NCBI RefSeq assembly: GCF_002776525.5
Contig: NC_045436.1
Location: 159,631,783-159,695,782, forward strand
Source: Piliocolobus tephrosceles
Lineage: Eukaryota; Chordata; Mammalia; Primates; Cercopithecidae
Reading direction: 5' to 3'
DNA length: 64,000 bases
The notes beneath the pieces were generated by a model. The model worked only from the letters and a program-made list of their open reading frames with translations. It had not been told where the DNA came from and made no database searches. The position numbers were made by a program, and so were the translations under genes. This document shows positions 10,971 through 21,533 of this stretch, one piece after another (within the stretch, counting starts at the first letter, position 1; each line of letters begins with the position of its first letter).

Positions 10971-11104
10971 GAGTTTCTGCTACATGACATCTTACTAGGT
11001 GCTTTGCATACAATGTCTCTAATCCTTGAAGCAACTGTGCAAAGGAGGCGTTATCATCCTCAGTTTAGAGATGGAAAAATTGAAGTTCAGAAAGATTAAG
11101 CATT
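10971..11104 (-). mobile_element. MIR SINE, right part continues after AluY
   Basis: Reverse MIR ('CTTACTAGGTGCTTTGCATA', 'TTATCATCCTCAGTTTAGAG') interrupted by the AluY at 11115-11408. The MIR resumes at about 11419-11485 ('CAAATTCAAACCCAAGCCTG' in diverged form). Confidence 0.85.
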
Positions 11105-11114
11105 AAGATTTGTC

Positions 11115-11408
11115 GCCGGGCGCGGTGGCTCAAGCCTGTAATCCCAGCACTTTGGGAGGCTGAGACGGGCGGATCACGAGGTCAGGACATCGAGACCATC
11201 CTGGCTAACACGGTGAAACCCCGTCTCTACTAAAAAATACAAAAAACTAGCCGGGCGAGGTGGCGGGCGCCTGTAGTCCCAACTACTCGGAGGCTGAGGC
11301 AGGAGAATGGCGGGAACCCGGGAGGCGGAGCTTGCAGTGAGCTGAGAACCGGCCACTGCACTCCAGCCCGGGCGACAGAGCGAGACGCCGTCTCAAAAAA
11401 AAAAAAAA
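11115..11408 (+). mobile_element. Young AluY, cercopithecid-type (AluYR-like)
   Basis: Full-length, CpG-rich Alu with a clean A-tail (11395-11410) and the target duplication AAGATTTGTC at 11105-11114 and 11409-11418. Deviations from human AluY include 'GAGACGGGCGGATCACGAGG', 'ACTAGCCGGGCGAGGTGGCG' and 'CCGGCCACTGCACTCC'. I recall this combination from macaque and baboon AluY lineages. It interrupts an older MIR. Confidence 0.93.
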
Positions 11409-11695
11409 AAGATTTGTCTAATGACTGACATGTACTGAAGGCAAAATTCAAACCCAAGCCTGTTCTTTTGATAGTGCTGCTTCTTGCTTAAATATGCATC
11501 ACCTAAAACGAGAGCCAATAAAATTTAATCTTATTTCTTAAGGTTGCAAAAATGAACTTTTCATGAAAACACAGTTAACAAAAATTACTGGTTGGTTGAA
11601 TCACATTCAGTCAACTTACATCTCACTTAACCGCCCTTAAATTTTCTTGTTTGTATCATTCTGCTTCTCATGTTTTCTTTTCTAGATTTTCCATT

Positions 11696-11989
11696 TTTTT
11701 TTTTTTTTAGACAGGACCTTACTTTGTAGCCCAGGTTGGAGTGCAGTGGCACTGCAAGGCTCACTGCAGCCTTGACCTCCCTGGCTCAAGTGACTCTTCC
11801 ACCCCAGCCTCCCAAGTAGCTGGGACTTCAGGCATGCACCACTATACCCAGCTCATTTTTGTATTTTTTGTAGAGACAGAGTTTTGCCATGTTGCGCAGC
11901 CTGGTCTCAAATTCCTGGGCTCAAGCGATCCACCTGCCTCAGCCTCCCAAAGCCCTGGGATTATAGGCAGGAGTCACCATGACTGGCTT
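11696..11989 (-). mobile_element. AluJb-like element
   Basis: Reverse Alu, 'AGGACCTTACTTTGTAGCCC' to 'CACCATGACTGGCT', with the duplication ATTTTCCATT at 11686-11695 and 11990-11999. Confidence 0.95.
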
Positions 11990-11999
11990 ATTTTCCATT

Positions 12000-12601
12000 C
12001 TTTCAAATAAATATATATTTTTTTCTGGACCCCCTTAAAATATCTTTACTTCATTACTAAGTGATGGGAATTTAAAGTGACCATGGTGGTCTTAGAACTT
12101 GAACGATGTCCAATAGAAGAAAAGGATACTAGCTTACCTCCCCCTTCCCTCATTCAGATTATATATCCTGGGATCATTTTACATTTATTCATAATCCGTT
12201 TTTCTGGCCATCTTACCTAGGTAACCCTTGCCTATTTTGTATCTGCATAATTCATCCATGAAAATTCTATAACTAACATCTATAACTTCATCTATGAAAT
12301 GAGGACAGTGATTCCTGTCCTGTCCATATCTCATAGTTCTGGTGACATTCAACCAAACAGTATATAGGAAAGGCACTTTGAAAGTTATAAAGAACCATCG
12401 ACATAAATAATCATAGCATATTTTGCTTTAGAAAAAGCTAAACTGCAGAAATAGAGCAAAATAATCGGGATTGTTTAGTAAGGCTGAGGTTGTATGTCCA
12501 AATTTATGTACTATTTATCATATGCAACAGGTAATAATGACACAAATTTAATTAGTTATTAAATTATTTTAAAAGAATTTTTTTGCATGACAAAGAGCAG
12601 T
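12000..12601. other. Unassigned AT-rich sequence
   Basis: No gene or named repeat recognised. A weak MIR-like phrase occurs near 12290-12385 ('TATGAAATGAGGACAGTGATT'). Confidence 0.45.
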
Positions 12602-12750
12602 GCCCTTTTCATACCACAGACAAACATAAGGACTAGTTCAATACAGTATAATTCTATGCGGTAGTTAAACACTATACTAGTTGAATACAGTATAATACTA
12701 CACTATATGTATTTAACTAGTCCTTTGTTTGTCTGTGGTATGAAAAGGGC
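12602..12750. repeat. Near-perfect inverted repeat with 76-bp loop
   Basis: Left arm 12602-12638 (37 nt) and right arm 12715-12750 (36 nt) are reverse complements apart from one single-base gap. The loop contains a partial direct repeat: 'CTAGTTCAATACAGTATAAT' after the left arm recurs as 'CTAGTTGAATACAGTATAAT' at about 12678-12697. I do not recognise it as MADE1, MER53 or another palindromic element. Confidence 0.9.
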
Positions 12751-13407
12751 ATTGGTCTAAGTTATGCATAAAAACTAGTTAAATACTTTCTGAGGTTCCC
12801 CAGGCTTCCCTGGTTTTCTGACCTCTAGACTTCTGGTGGTCTACAAAACCCCACACCTCTGGAATTGCTGTGAATTCTGCGTTAGGCTTCTGATACAGAA
12901 CTAGCAGAAGGTCTCCCCATTTTCCAGTAGAAAAACACATTTTTAACTCTTTTTGTGCAGTTTTATAACAACAATGAACTTTTGGAATCCATTGGCTAAG
13001 AAAATAATGACAAAAGAACATTAAAGGCTTCAGGAAAACTTTCAAATGGACTTATATTTAATTGATCACAACTGTATCCAAGTACTTTTGGAAAACACAC
13101 AGGCAAGTATAAAACATTATTCTACCAGGCAAGTTGCAGACATGCGGTAGGTATTCGTCAAGTGAGTGCATGAATAAGAAGAGAATAAAAATTGGCAGAC
13201 AGTGCTTGGGGTATATGGGGATTTGTGACCCTTCTGTCATAACACCATTCCCTGGCCCCTGCTCTGAGAGTCAGAGCTCAGAGCTCAGAAACCACTTGTA
13301 TTGTTTCTTAAATATCCAATATACAGCAGGCGCTCAATAATAGTGTACAGAACATATGTATGTATAAGTGAATAAACACATGCATGAATATTTCTCTTGT
13401 CTTTCAG
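12751..13407. other. Unassigned sequence
   Basis: No interspersed repeat recognised. It precedes the exon-like interval at 13408 and is AT-rich with no coding frame I can support. Confidence 0.45.
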
Positions 13408-13473
13408 CCAAATTACAACTTTGAAGACAGCTGGTATGTTGTGGGCCTTTCTCTGTCCCTGAAAAACCCAGCG
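13408..13473 (+). other. Candidate splice-bounded exon, 66 bp
   Basis: A pyrimidine-rich tract and acceptor 'CTTGTCTTTCAG' end at 13407, and a good donor GTGAGT begins at 13474. The enclosed 66 bp (22 codons) is open in the frame beginning PNYNFEDSWYVV but matches no family I know. The interval lies outside recognised repeats. It could be a real exon, a non-coding RNA exon or a chance arrangement of splice motifs. The opposite-strand candidate 0.5 kb away argues against both belonging to one gene. Confidence 0.3.
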
Positions 13474-14015
13474 GTGAGTTTCGAGAAAACATCCTGCTTT
13501 CAGATAAGCAACAGACATGATCAATATCACCTACCAACAGAAGCATTTTCGGAGGCGCTTATTTAAAAGAAAACATCTAAAAATGTAAACACCTAGAGGG
13601 ACTACAGATGTTTTTGTTTCTAGAAAATTCTTTTTGTTCTCTGCAAGGGCACATAAAAGAAAGTATGGAGTTAGAAAACTACGAGGAGACACGAAAGGTC
13701 CTAAGAAGGAAACTGTCCAGACCAGCTGGTCTGGAGGCCCGGGGAAGAGCATCTTGTCCTAGAACTGCACAGCTTATCTTTTGCAGCCTAGGCCAGATCT
13801 TCCACTGAGTGATCTAAGGCCTTATCAGAAAGAAGGCTGTGTAACCAGAACACTACCATGCAGAGATTTCAATGGCAAAGGAGGTGGTTAACTTGTTACC
13901 CCTTGAGGTGGCAGTAGCAAAAAGCAATTTACTTATTCATCAGTCATGAACTAAAGCATGTTAAGTATTTTTATGGGCAACATAACATAAATAACTCTTT
14001 AGAGAATTCACTTAC

Positions 14016-14141
14016 CTCAACGATGCTGGATAGAGTAGTCCAATCATCTCAAAGAGAAACTCAATACAGGTTGTTCTTGGAGGCTCAGTCATGAAATGCT
14101 GTAGAAAGAGCCCCTTCCACCCGATGTGGTGGTCACTTTGC
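14016..14141 (-). other. Candidate splice-bounded coding exon, 126 bp
   Basis: On the minus strand a pyrimidine-rich tract and acceptor 'TTCCTTTGTTGCCAG' end at 14142. A consensus donor (exon ends ..TTGAG, intron starts GTAAGTG) begins at 14015. The 126-bp interval is open through its length in one frame and contains the peptide segments GWKGLFLQHFMTEPP and IEFLFEMIGLLYPAS. Length divisible by three, both consensus splice sites and absence of repeats fit a coding exon. I do not recognise the protein, and no partner exon is evident nearby. Confidence 0.4.
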
Positions 14142-14229
14142 CTGGCAACAAAGGAAGTAAAAATGTCAAAATGAAGAGGAAGAGATTCAACATTCTCTCT
14201 CTCTAAGGGAAAAAATGCAGACACAAGTC

Positions 14230-14258
14230 TTTTTTTTTTTTTTTTTTTTTTTTTTTTG
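14230..14258. repeat. (T)29 homopolymer
   Basis: Uninterrupted T run followed by a G-rich stretch 'GGTGGGGTGGAGGGTTTGGG'. No Alu or L1 body is attached, so it may be a lone A-tail (minus strand) or a slippage product. Confidence 0.95.
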
Positions 14259-14900
14259 GTGGGGTGGAGGGTTTGGGCATGCTTTCATTACAAAGGGTAT
14301 CTGTAAAGACCAACATAAATTAATATTTATTGCTTCTTGTTTTTCCTTAGCTTATCCTGAAATCAGAGGCCTGCTTTTTACTAACAGCAGCCTGCAAAAC
14401 AAATCACCAAGAGAAAAAGGGAAATAAATGATGTTACAACTGCTTTAGGTTAATTTGATTTTCTTTCATATTTAGTGACTGCCTTGATGTTCCTGACCTC
14501 AGTTATTTTTGATGAGTTAAAATAATTACTACCCCAAATCCTAGGTGAGGCCTTCACCATCTTTTGGTCCAGATTCCCAATCTCCTAGTTCTGAAAGTTG
14601 AGGTATGGCGATGTCATGTACCACGTCACCAGCCCAATGACCCATAATGTCATACTCCCCACAGTGCAACATTTCCAGGCTTAACCTCTTGAGCAGAGAC
14701 TCAGCCTTCTGTAACATAAGTCTTGGTGACAACCATCTATAACAGGCCCTTTTTGGGCTGCCTGCCCCTCTTCCTCCAGACACTTGTCAGCCTGATAGCA
14801 TACTTCTTTGGTAGTTGGGGGCCTAGATGGATGTGGACTGGAATGTAGTCTTGGTCCACAGGCTGTGCCTTCCTGAGATGGTTTCTGAACTGTGCAGCAT
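14259..14900. other. Unassigned sequence
   Basis: Nothing recognised beyond short frames on both strands. Confidence 0.45.
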
Positions 14901-14904
14901 GCTC

Positions 14905-15125
14905 TCGGAGCCTGACTGCCTAAGACATCGTGGTCTTGCCACCTAATAGCTGTCTGACCTGGAAAAGTTATTTAACCTCTCTGTGTATCAATTTGTTCAT
15001 CTGTAGACTGGGGATAATATGCCACCCCTTTCCTAGGATTGTTGTGAAGATCAAATAGATCAATATATGTGAAGTGCCTAGAGCTGTGCTGGGCACAGTT
15101 CTACAGATGATAGGCACTTGGTAAA
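14905..15125 (+). mobile_element. MIR SINE, near full length
   Basis: Clear MIR: 'GCCACCTAATAGCTGTCTGACC', 'AAGTTATTTAACCTCTCTGTG', 'GTGAAGTGCCTAGAGCTGTG', ending near 'GGCACTTGGTAAAC'. Confidence 0.95.
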
Positions 15126-16264
15126 CTAACATTGAACACATCAGTGACCAATGAAGAAAAGGAATGAATGAATTAGCAGAGTGGCCTTGGGCACAGCACG
15201 TGACCTCTCCGGCCCTTTCTAGCTTCTCTTAAGTAACATTATGCAGATCATGTACTCACTGGCCTTGCTGTAGGGTGAACAGTTTGTCCTGATTTGCCCA
15301 GTGCTGTGCTGATATTAGCATGGAAAGTCCCCCATCCTGGGAATCCCCTGTCACAGGCAAAGTGAGATGGTTGGCTGCCTTAGGCTTCTGTGGCCACCCC
15401 TGTGTTCCACAGTACACTAACACTCAAGCCCTTGGGCCTTGAGTTTCTCTGTCCTGTGTCCCCCATCCCACTTCACCACTGGGAGTGAATCAGGGCATGC
15501 ATCACAGATACTGTGGATTGTTTATGCCATTTTAGCTTCCCCCATCACTTCCTTCGTTGTTGGCAGAGTCCTGATTTTATCTTTTGTTCACTCACTGAAT
15601 GGCCACATGCCCAGAAAAGGTGAGACTAACCTCAGTTCACCAAGGTGGGGCTAGTTCTTGATTTATCTAAGCCAAGTATATAATTCTATTCTCCTTACCA
15701 GAGTCTGGTTAGCAGAGGGAAGTGCTATGCACTGGGATGGTATCACTAGTTGTTAAAGCATTGAGATGTTGTTGTGATGGTCAATAATGGGATGTTGCCC
15801 ACATGCCCCCTCCTCCCTACCCCAGGACGTCTGTGCTGAAGGCTCTCATAATGCAACCACTAAAGGGTGAATGTCTAGTACTACTGGGGCCTCCTGGACC
15901 CCAGCTCCAGCCTCCTGCTTTGTTGGTGGAGTGCTGTTGCCTTTGTATCTGTTATTTATTTTATAGCTCATCTTGCCTCTATGTGACCTACTTCTGGCTA
16001 CAGGTGACAGCAATAACAGCTCCATCCACTTTCCTGAGGACAGTGGACCCCGTAGCAGTGACTGGGATCTGGGTCAGTGTGTAGCTGCAGTGTTGGTGTT
16101 CACAGTGGTAGACCCAGTGGGATCTTTGTTAGGCTGGCTCTGTGGTATGATTCTGGGTAGAGCCTCTAAGCCTCACAGTGCCGTAGTCTTTCAGGGGTTA
16201 CAACCTTTTGACAAATCCCATTTAGGCTTGAATCACCATGTCAATTTGTTTTTGCCTACACCAT
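15126..16264. other. Unassigned sequence
   Basis: No gene recognised. 15268-15300 ('AGGGTGAACAGTTTGTCCTG') loosely resembles the terminus of hAT-type MER elements that read AGGGTGACCA, but I cannot trace the rest. The plus-strand open frames at 15803-16356 lack splice sites or domain similarity. Confidence 0.4.
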
Positions 16265-16690
16265 ATCACCTAAAACCAAGTAGTATAAAACAACCACCAT
16301 TTATCTACCAGGGGCCATTATTCTGGGCCGGGCTTGGCTGGAGCTGCCTGATGTAGGATGACCTTAGCTGGCTCATTTCTGCTCCATGTGGCCTGTTACC
16401 CTCCAGCAGACGACCCCAAGCTTGATCATATAGCGATTACACAGTGTGGCAGCAACCTGAGGGAGAGAGTGAATGTGTAAAGGTCTCTTGAGGCCGAGGT
16501 TTGGAACCGTCACGATGTCACTTCTGCCCATTCTATTGATCAGAGCAAGTCACAAACTCAGCCCAGATTTAATGGCTGGAGAAATAGCCTCTGTCTCTCG
16601 GCAGTATGGGCCAAGGTACAGGGAGAACAGTAACTGGAAACATGTTTTGCCAATTACCATCATCATCCAGAGCTTGTATTTGGTACTCCA
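16265..16690 (-). mobile_element. MLT1-like/ERVL-type LTR fossil
   Basis: Diverged reverse LTR with the phrases 'AAAACAACCACCATTTATC', 'GGGCCGGGCTTGGCTGG', 'CTCCATGTGGCC' and 'GATGTCACTTCTGCCCATTC', in the order seen in old MLT1-class LTRs. The same family recurs at 19215-19735 and, in part, at 33397-33590. Confidence 0.6.
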
Positions 16691-16794
16691 GCTGATGCAA
16701 CATGGTGGGAGATCAGGGCAAGAGAAACAGAAAGAGGCCCCTTTCCCCTCAATAGACTATGGGAGAACCAGGGTGGGATCTGTCTGATAATATC

Positions 16795-17125
16795 CCTTTG
16801 TTCCCTTATTCTGACAGCAAAGGCCTGCTTTGAGGAAGATGCATGTGACAAAGGCTATGAAATGTCATTAGACCCTACTCAGCTTTCTTGGAAGTTAGAT
16901 GTGATAGTGCCTGATTCATCCACACTCTTTCTCCTTTTACTCTGGAAATCAGTCTTGTTCTAGATGATAGCTTCTCCATCAACCTCCTTACCAGAGAGAA
17001 GAGCAGACTATCTTCCCTACCACACTGTGGACATGTACAAGAACTAAACTTAGTTGTTTTAAGCCTCTGAGATGTGGGAGTGTTTGTTACTGCATCATTA
17101 ACCATCCTATCCTGACTGATATGTT
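16795..17125 (+). mobile_element. MLT1-like LTR fossil
   Basis: The 3' end is typical of MaLR LTRs: 'TTTTAAGCCTCTGAGATGTG', 'GTTTGTTACTGCATCATTAACC', 'CCTGACTGATATG'. The 5' boundary is uncertain. Confidence 0.65.
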
Positions 17126-17284
17126 ATAGAATAAGATACTAGCTCTAGGGGACATTGCGTTAAAAAAAAAGAGTTTTGTGGGTAAATAAATCTGGGGACA
17201 ATGACAAACTACCAGTTGTCCTTTGGTTTTTGTCCTCCCCTTGTGCATTTTGGTAAAAAACACTTCAGCCTGACACTTGGGCAC

Positions 17285-17626
17285 CTAACTGGAGACTGCC
17301 TCTCCTAGATTCCCTTGTATCTGACTGTGTTCGTCTGATTGAATTCAGAGCAGTGAAATGAATCACAAGGTAACTTCTACGTTATTTCCTTAAGAGAGAA
17401 AGCTTCTTGCCCTGGACTCTCTCTCTTCCAGCTTCCTCTGCCTGAGAAATGGTAACTGCTGGTACCATCTTGAAAGCCATGGGTTGAGAATGGAAAAGCC
17501 ACTTGGCCAGCTTTGGACCATTCATCTCTGTACTGATATATGAAAGATAAGTTCTACCCTCCTTTAGCCACTGTACTTTAGGGTATCTTTGTTATAGTGG
17601 CCCAAGGTGTGTCCTAATTAATATCA
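17285..17626 (+). mobile_element. MLT1-like LTR fossil
   Basis: 'CCACTGTACTTTAGGGTATCTTTGTTATAG' in diverged form followed by 'TCCTAATTAATAT' marks the LTR 3' end. The upstream boundary is approximate. Confidence 0.6.
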
Positions 17627-17949
17627 CACTATATCTTCCTCTTGGAAATTCATGGAGGCACTATAAACACGCTGAAGGTTCTGAGATGTCCTGCATAAGG
17701 TAAACAGTTCAAATCTTATTGAATGAAGAAATCCTTCTTTTTATATGAAACTTATTGATATACACACTTTGGGAAATTTTCTCACAGAGATAGTCCTAAC
17801 ATAGAATTGTTCTTTGGGAAGTACTGGGATAGAGACACCTTGGTAGCTGCATAAGGCTGTGGAATTATCATTTCTAATGATTGTTAATAAGGTGCATGGC
17901 ATCATCTATCTCCACCCCAACTCAGCTTCTCCTCCATTCTTCTTGGAAA

Positions 17950-18140
17950 AGCAGCCAGGTGGTGGAAAAAGCTGGAACTTGTGCAACAACAAGTCTGGGC
18001 TCAAATCAAGACTCTTGTGACCTTAGACATCCTCCTTCATCTTTCCAGGCCTTCATTTCCTCAGATGTAAAATGAGAACACTGAGGTCTACTTCACAGAA
18101 TTGCTTGGGTACATGAAAGCTTCTAGCATATGAGTATCTC
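17950..18140 (+). mobile_element. MIR SINE
   Basis: 'GTCTGGGCTCAAATCAAGAC', 'TTCATTTCCTCAGATGTAAAATG', 'CTTCACAGAATTGCTTGGG' follow the MIR consensus order. Confidence 0.8.
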
Positions 18141-18319
18141 CTACCCGCTTCTTGTTTCTTTTTGCCTTCTCCATGCAGTTCCTGTTAGGGTCTCACAATC
18201 CTTCTAACAAAGTTCATCCTGAGGTCTCTAAACCCTTTCTTCCCAAGTAGAAGTAAAATGATAGATCATTTAAAGGAATGACTATCCTTATAGTATTTGC
18301 ATTCTGAAAGGGACTACAT

Positions 18320-18365
18320 TGAGAAAGAGAGAGAGAGTGAAAGAGAGAGACAGAGAGGGAGAAAG
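18320..18365. repeat. (GA)n-rich purine microsatellite
   Basis: Interrupted GA/GAAA units over about 45 bp. Confidence 0.9.
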
Positions 18366-19214
18366 TTTTCTTAAAAGTCACAAGGAAAATTATTAGTTCC
18401 ATTTTGGGCTGCAGGATATTCAGGAAGAGAAGTGGCTTTTAGCTCCTCATCTTTCAAGGATCTGAACGGCTTTAGGCAAGTTGTGAAGAATCAGAACTGC
18501 TTGTGGGTTTTCCTGGTAAAGCCAAGGATGACACATCGTTTTACAATTCAAGTTAATTAGAAATAATTCAAAGTCTACACCATTGACAGAAATCTCTTTA
18601 GTTGCCAGGTCTGCAAATCAAGAGAAAAAGTAGGCAGAAAATCAAGCCAGAAGGACTCATATATTGGAGACTCCATGAGGGTAAAGTTGGTGCCTTCTTT
18701 TCACTTTTTCTTCTTCTGCAAAAGCCAGCATGGTGTTCTGTGCACAAGGAAGGTTTTAAGCATACTTACTGACTCCCTTTTCCTCATCTGGAGGGTAAAG
18801 CTCTTCACAGGTGGCTTTTAGTAATCAATAATTTTGGAGTACAAGTAACAGAAACCAACTCTAGCTGTCTTGAGGGTAAATGCAATTTATCCGAAGGATA
18901 CCCAGGGAAAAATATCAAATCTGAGGAACTGTAGAATAACCAGACCTTGAGAAGACCAGAATCAAGACAACATTGGAGACATCAGCAAGTCAATTCCATG
19001 GACTGTCCACCTAGAACACTGTCCTGATGTGACAGGGAATGTGACTGGTCCATCCTTAGACAGTGTCCACCCTTGATCAAGTGACTATGGCCAAGGTAGC
19101 AGGGCTGCTGGGAGCCTACACCAGTGACATAGGAGATAGTGCCTATAGGATGAGTATTTATTATGAACCAAGCAACCACCCACAGAATCACCCGTTGTAG
19201 ATTTTGTGCATAAA
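18366..19214. other. Unassigned sequence, possible old LTR
   Basis: No gene recognised. About 18830-19140 ('AGTAACAGAAACCAACTCTAGC') and 38925-39480 share an LTR-like style ('AACCCAACTCAAGCTGGCTT'), suggesting two copies of one old unidentified repeat. Confidence 0.35.
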
Positions 19215-19735
19215 AAATAACTTCAAAACTAGTTTTAAACAACAACCATTTTACTTGCTCATGATTCTCTGGGTCAGCAATTTGGGCTGGGCTCAGCCAG
19301 ATGGTTCATCTGTTGGTTTCACTTGCAGTCATTGCTATGGTTGTAGCTATCTGGTAGCTCAATTGAGGCTAGATCACCTAAAACTATTTTGCTAGCATGT
19401 CTGGAAGTTGGCATTTGTAACCAGCTGGAAAAACCTGTTCTCACCATGTGACTTCTCATTGTCTAGTAGGCTAACCTGAGCTTTTTTACATGGTGGTCTC
19501 AGGGAAGCAAGAGTGGGCAGACCCCAGTGTGCCTATGCTTATATCACATTTGTCATTGTCCTATTGGTAAAAGTGAGTCATAAAACCAAGCCTAGAGTCA
19601 AGATGTTGAGAAATAAACCCTCCTAATGGGAGAAGAGGTGAAATCATATTACAATGAGGAATGCAGAAAGGGACCAAAAAAGTTTATGGAAAGTTTTGCA
19701 ATCCAAACCACCTTATATTGGCTTCCATCTATATA
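19215..19735 (-). mobile_element. MLT1-like/ERVL-type LTR fossil
   Basis: 'TTTTAAACAACAACCATTTTAC', 'ATTCTCTGGGTCAGCAATTTGG', 'CATGGTGGTCTCAGGGAAGC' and a 3' section with 'CTCCTAATGGGAG' match the same family as 16265-16690. Confidence 0.65.
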
Positions 19736-19867
19736 TATTCCCTAAAGCACAATTAATTTTTAAAAATCTTTTGATTTTTCTTTGAAAGTAAATAAGCTGC
19801 TTAGAGTAATAAAATTTATCCATAGGAAGATTTAGTTTTCCTTTTTATCTTTTTCATTTTTAGTTTT

Positions 19868-20151
19868 TAGAGACAGAGTCTTGCTTTGTCACCCAGGCTG
19901 TAGTGCAGTGGTGTGATCATAGCTCACTGTAACCTCAAACTCCTGGGCTCAAGTGATCCTTCTGCTTCAGCATCCTAATTACCTGGGACTACAGATGTGT
20001 ATCAACATGTCTGGCTAATGTAAAAAAGTTTTTTGGAGAGATGGGGTCTCACTATGTTGCCCAGGCTGGTCTTGAACTTCTGGGTTCAAACAATCCTCCC
20101 ATCTTGGCTTCCCAAAAAACTGGGAATATAGATATGAGCCACCTTACCCTG
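19868..20151 (-). mobile_element. AluJ-like element
   Basis: Reverse Alu 'GAGACAGAGTCTTGCTTTGTC' to 'AGCCACCTTACCCTG'. It is highly diverged, consistent with AluJ. First member of a three-Alu cluster. Confidence 0.95.
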
Positions 20152-20165
20152 CTGGATTTAGTTTT

Positions 20166-20497
20166 TAGTTTTGGGTTTTCTTTTTATGTTTTTTGGTTTG
20201 TTTGTTTGTTTTTGACACAGGGTCTCATTTTGTCACCCAGGCTGGAGTCATAGTGTTGTGAACCTGGCACACTGCAGCCTCAATTTCCCTGGGCTCAGGT
20301 AATCCTTTCACCCCAGCCTCCCGAGTAGCTGAAACCAGAGGCACCTGCCACCACACCTGGCTAATTTATGTATTTTTTGTAGAGACAAGGTTTCACCATG
20401 TTGCCCAGGCAGGCCTCTAATTCCTGGGCTCAAGCAATCTGCCAGCCTCCTCTGCCCAAAGTGCTGGAATTACAGGCATGAGCCATTGTGCCTGGCC
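20166..20497 (-). mobile_element. AluJ-like element with target duplication
   Basis: Reverse Alu beginning with GTTT-rich tail units. Duplication CTGGATTTAGTTTT at 20152-20165 and 20498-20511; the left copy starts at the end of the preceding Alu. Confidence 0.95.
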
Positions 20498-20531
20498 CTG
20501 GATTTAGTTTTAATTAGAAATTCCAACCTAT

Positions 20532-20844
20532 GCCGGGCATGGTGGCTCATACCTGTAATCCCAGCACTTTGGGAGGCCGAGGTGGATGAATCACCGGAGA
20601 TCGGGAGTTTGAGACTAGCCTGGCGAATATGGTGAAACCCCATCTCTACTAAAAACACAAAAATTAGCTGGACATGGGTGGTGGGCATCTGTGATCCCAG
20701 TTACTCAGTGTGGCGTAAACTCTCATGTGAGGCATGAGAATGTCTTGAACACAGGAGACAGAGGTTGCAGTGAGCTGAGATCGCCCCACTGTACTCCAGC
20801 CTGGGTGACAGAGTGAGACTCTGTCTCAAAAAAAAAGAACGAAA
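20532..20844 (+). mobile_element. AluS element with target duplication
   Basis: Plus Alu 'GCCGGGCATGGTGGCTC' to an A-rich tail. Duplication AGAAATTCCAAC at 20516-20527 and 20845-20856. It lies inverted relative to the two Alus on its left. Confidence 0.95.
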
Positions 20845-21039
20845 AGAAATTCCAACTGATATAGTTATAGTTTTTGGAGTAAGTCCAAAGTATAATATTG
20901 AAAACAAACAAAAAAGCCTGGATAAATCCTTAGCCTGCTGCTTGAGACTCGGTCTGACAGGTTTCGAAATGTAATTCTTGCTCAGCTGGTATTCATAAAT
21001 AGCAGATTATCAACTTGACTTTACACTACATTAACAATA

Positions 21040-21225
21040 ACAGTAATCATTTATTGAATACTTACTGTGCACTAGGTATTTTTATACAATACCTCTAATG
21101 TTTGCAATACTCTGTCAAATATGAGTTATTATTCCCATTTGATGGTTGAGGCACTGCAACCCATAGGTTAAACTTCCTGCCTCCATTACACAAGTTGTTT
21201 ATGTCAGACACAGTGTTTGAATCTG
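21040..21225 (-). mobile_element. MIR SINE
   Basis: 'TTATTGAATACTTACTGTGC', 'TATTATTCCCATTTGATGG', 'AGTGTTTGAATCTGTCTC' fit reverse MIR. Confidence 0.88.
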
Positions 21226-21533
21226 TCTCTGTCTGACTCTGTGGGCACTGTCACTGCCCCTTTCTGCCTCTCAGTGATGTATGTTTCTTTCCAGGGGAGA
21301 TCTGGGTTACACAGATAAAATGGGAAAGGAACACATACCGTGCTTTCTTCTCAACATGGTCAATTTTGTGATTGGAGAGAAAATTTCAATCTGCCAACGG
21401 TGAAATGAAACTTCTCTCCTCTGTGCCTTCACTGAACAATAGGTTTTCTCTTTCTGACCTTCAACCTTCCACTATGGAAGGAGTTGTATGTTTGACAAAC
21501 TGTCCTTACTTCAAGCCTGTTAAGAAAAAAGTC

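Noticed and set aside
15803..16356. Overlapping plus-strand frames as a possible exon
   Set aside because: No splice signals at the edges, no domain, and the right part enters an old LTR.
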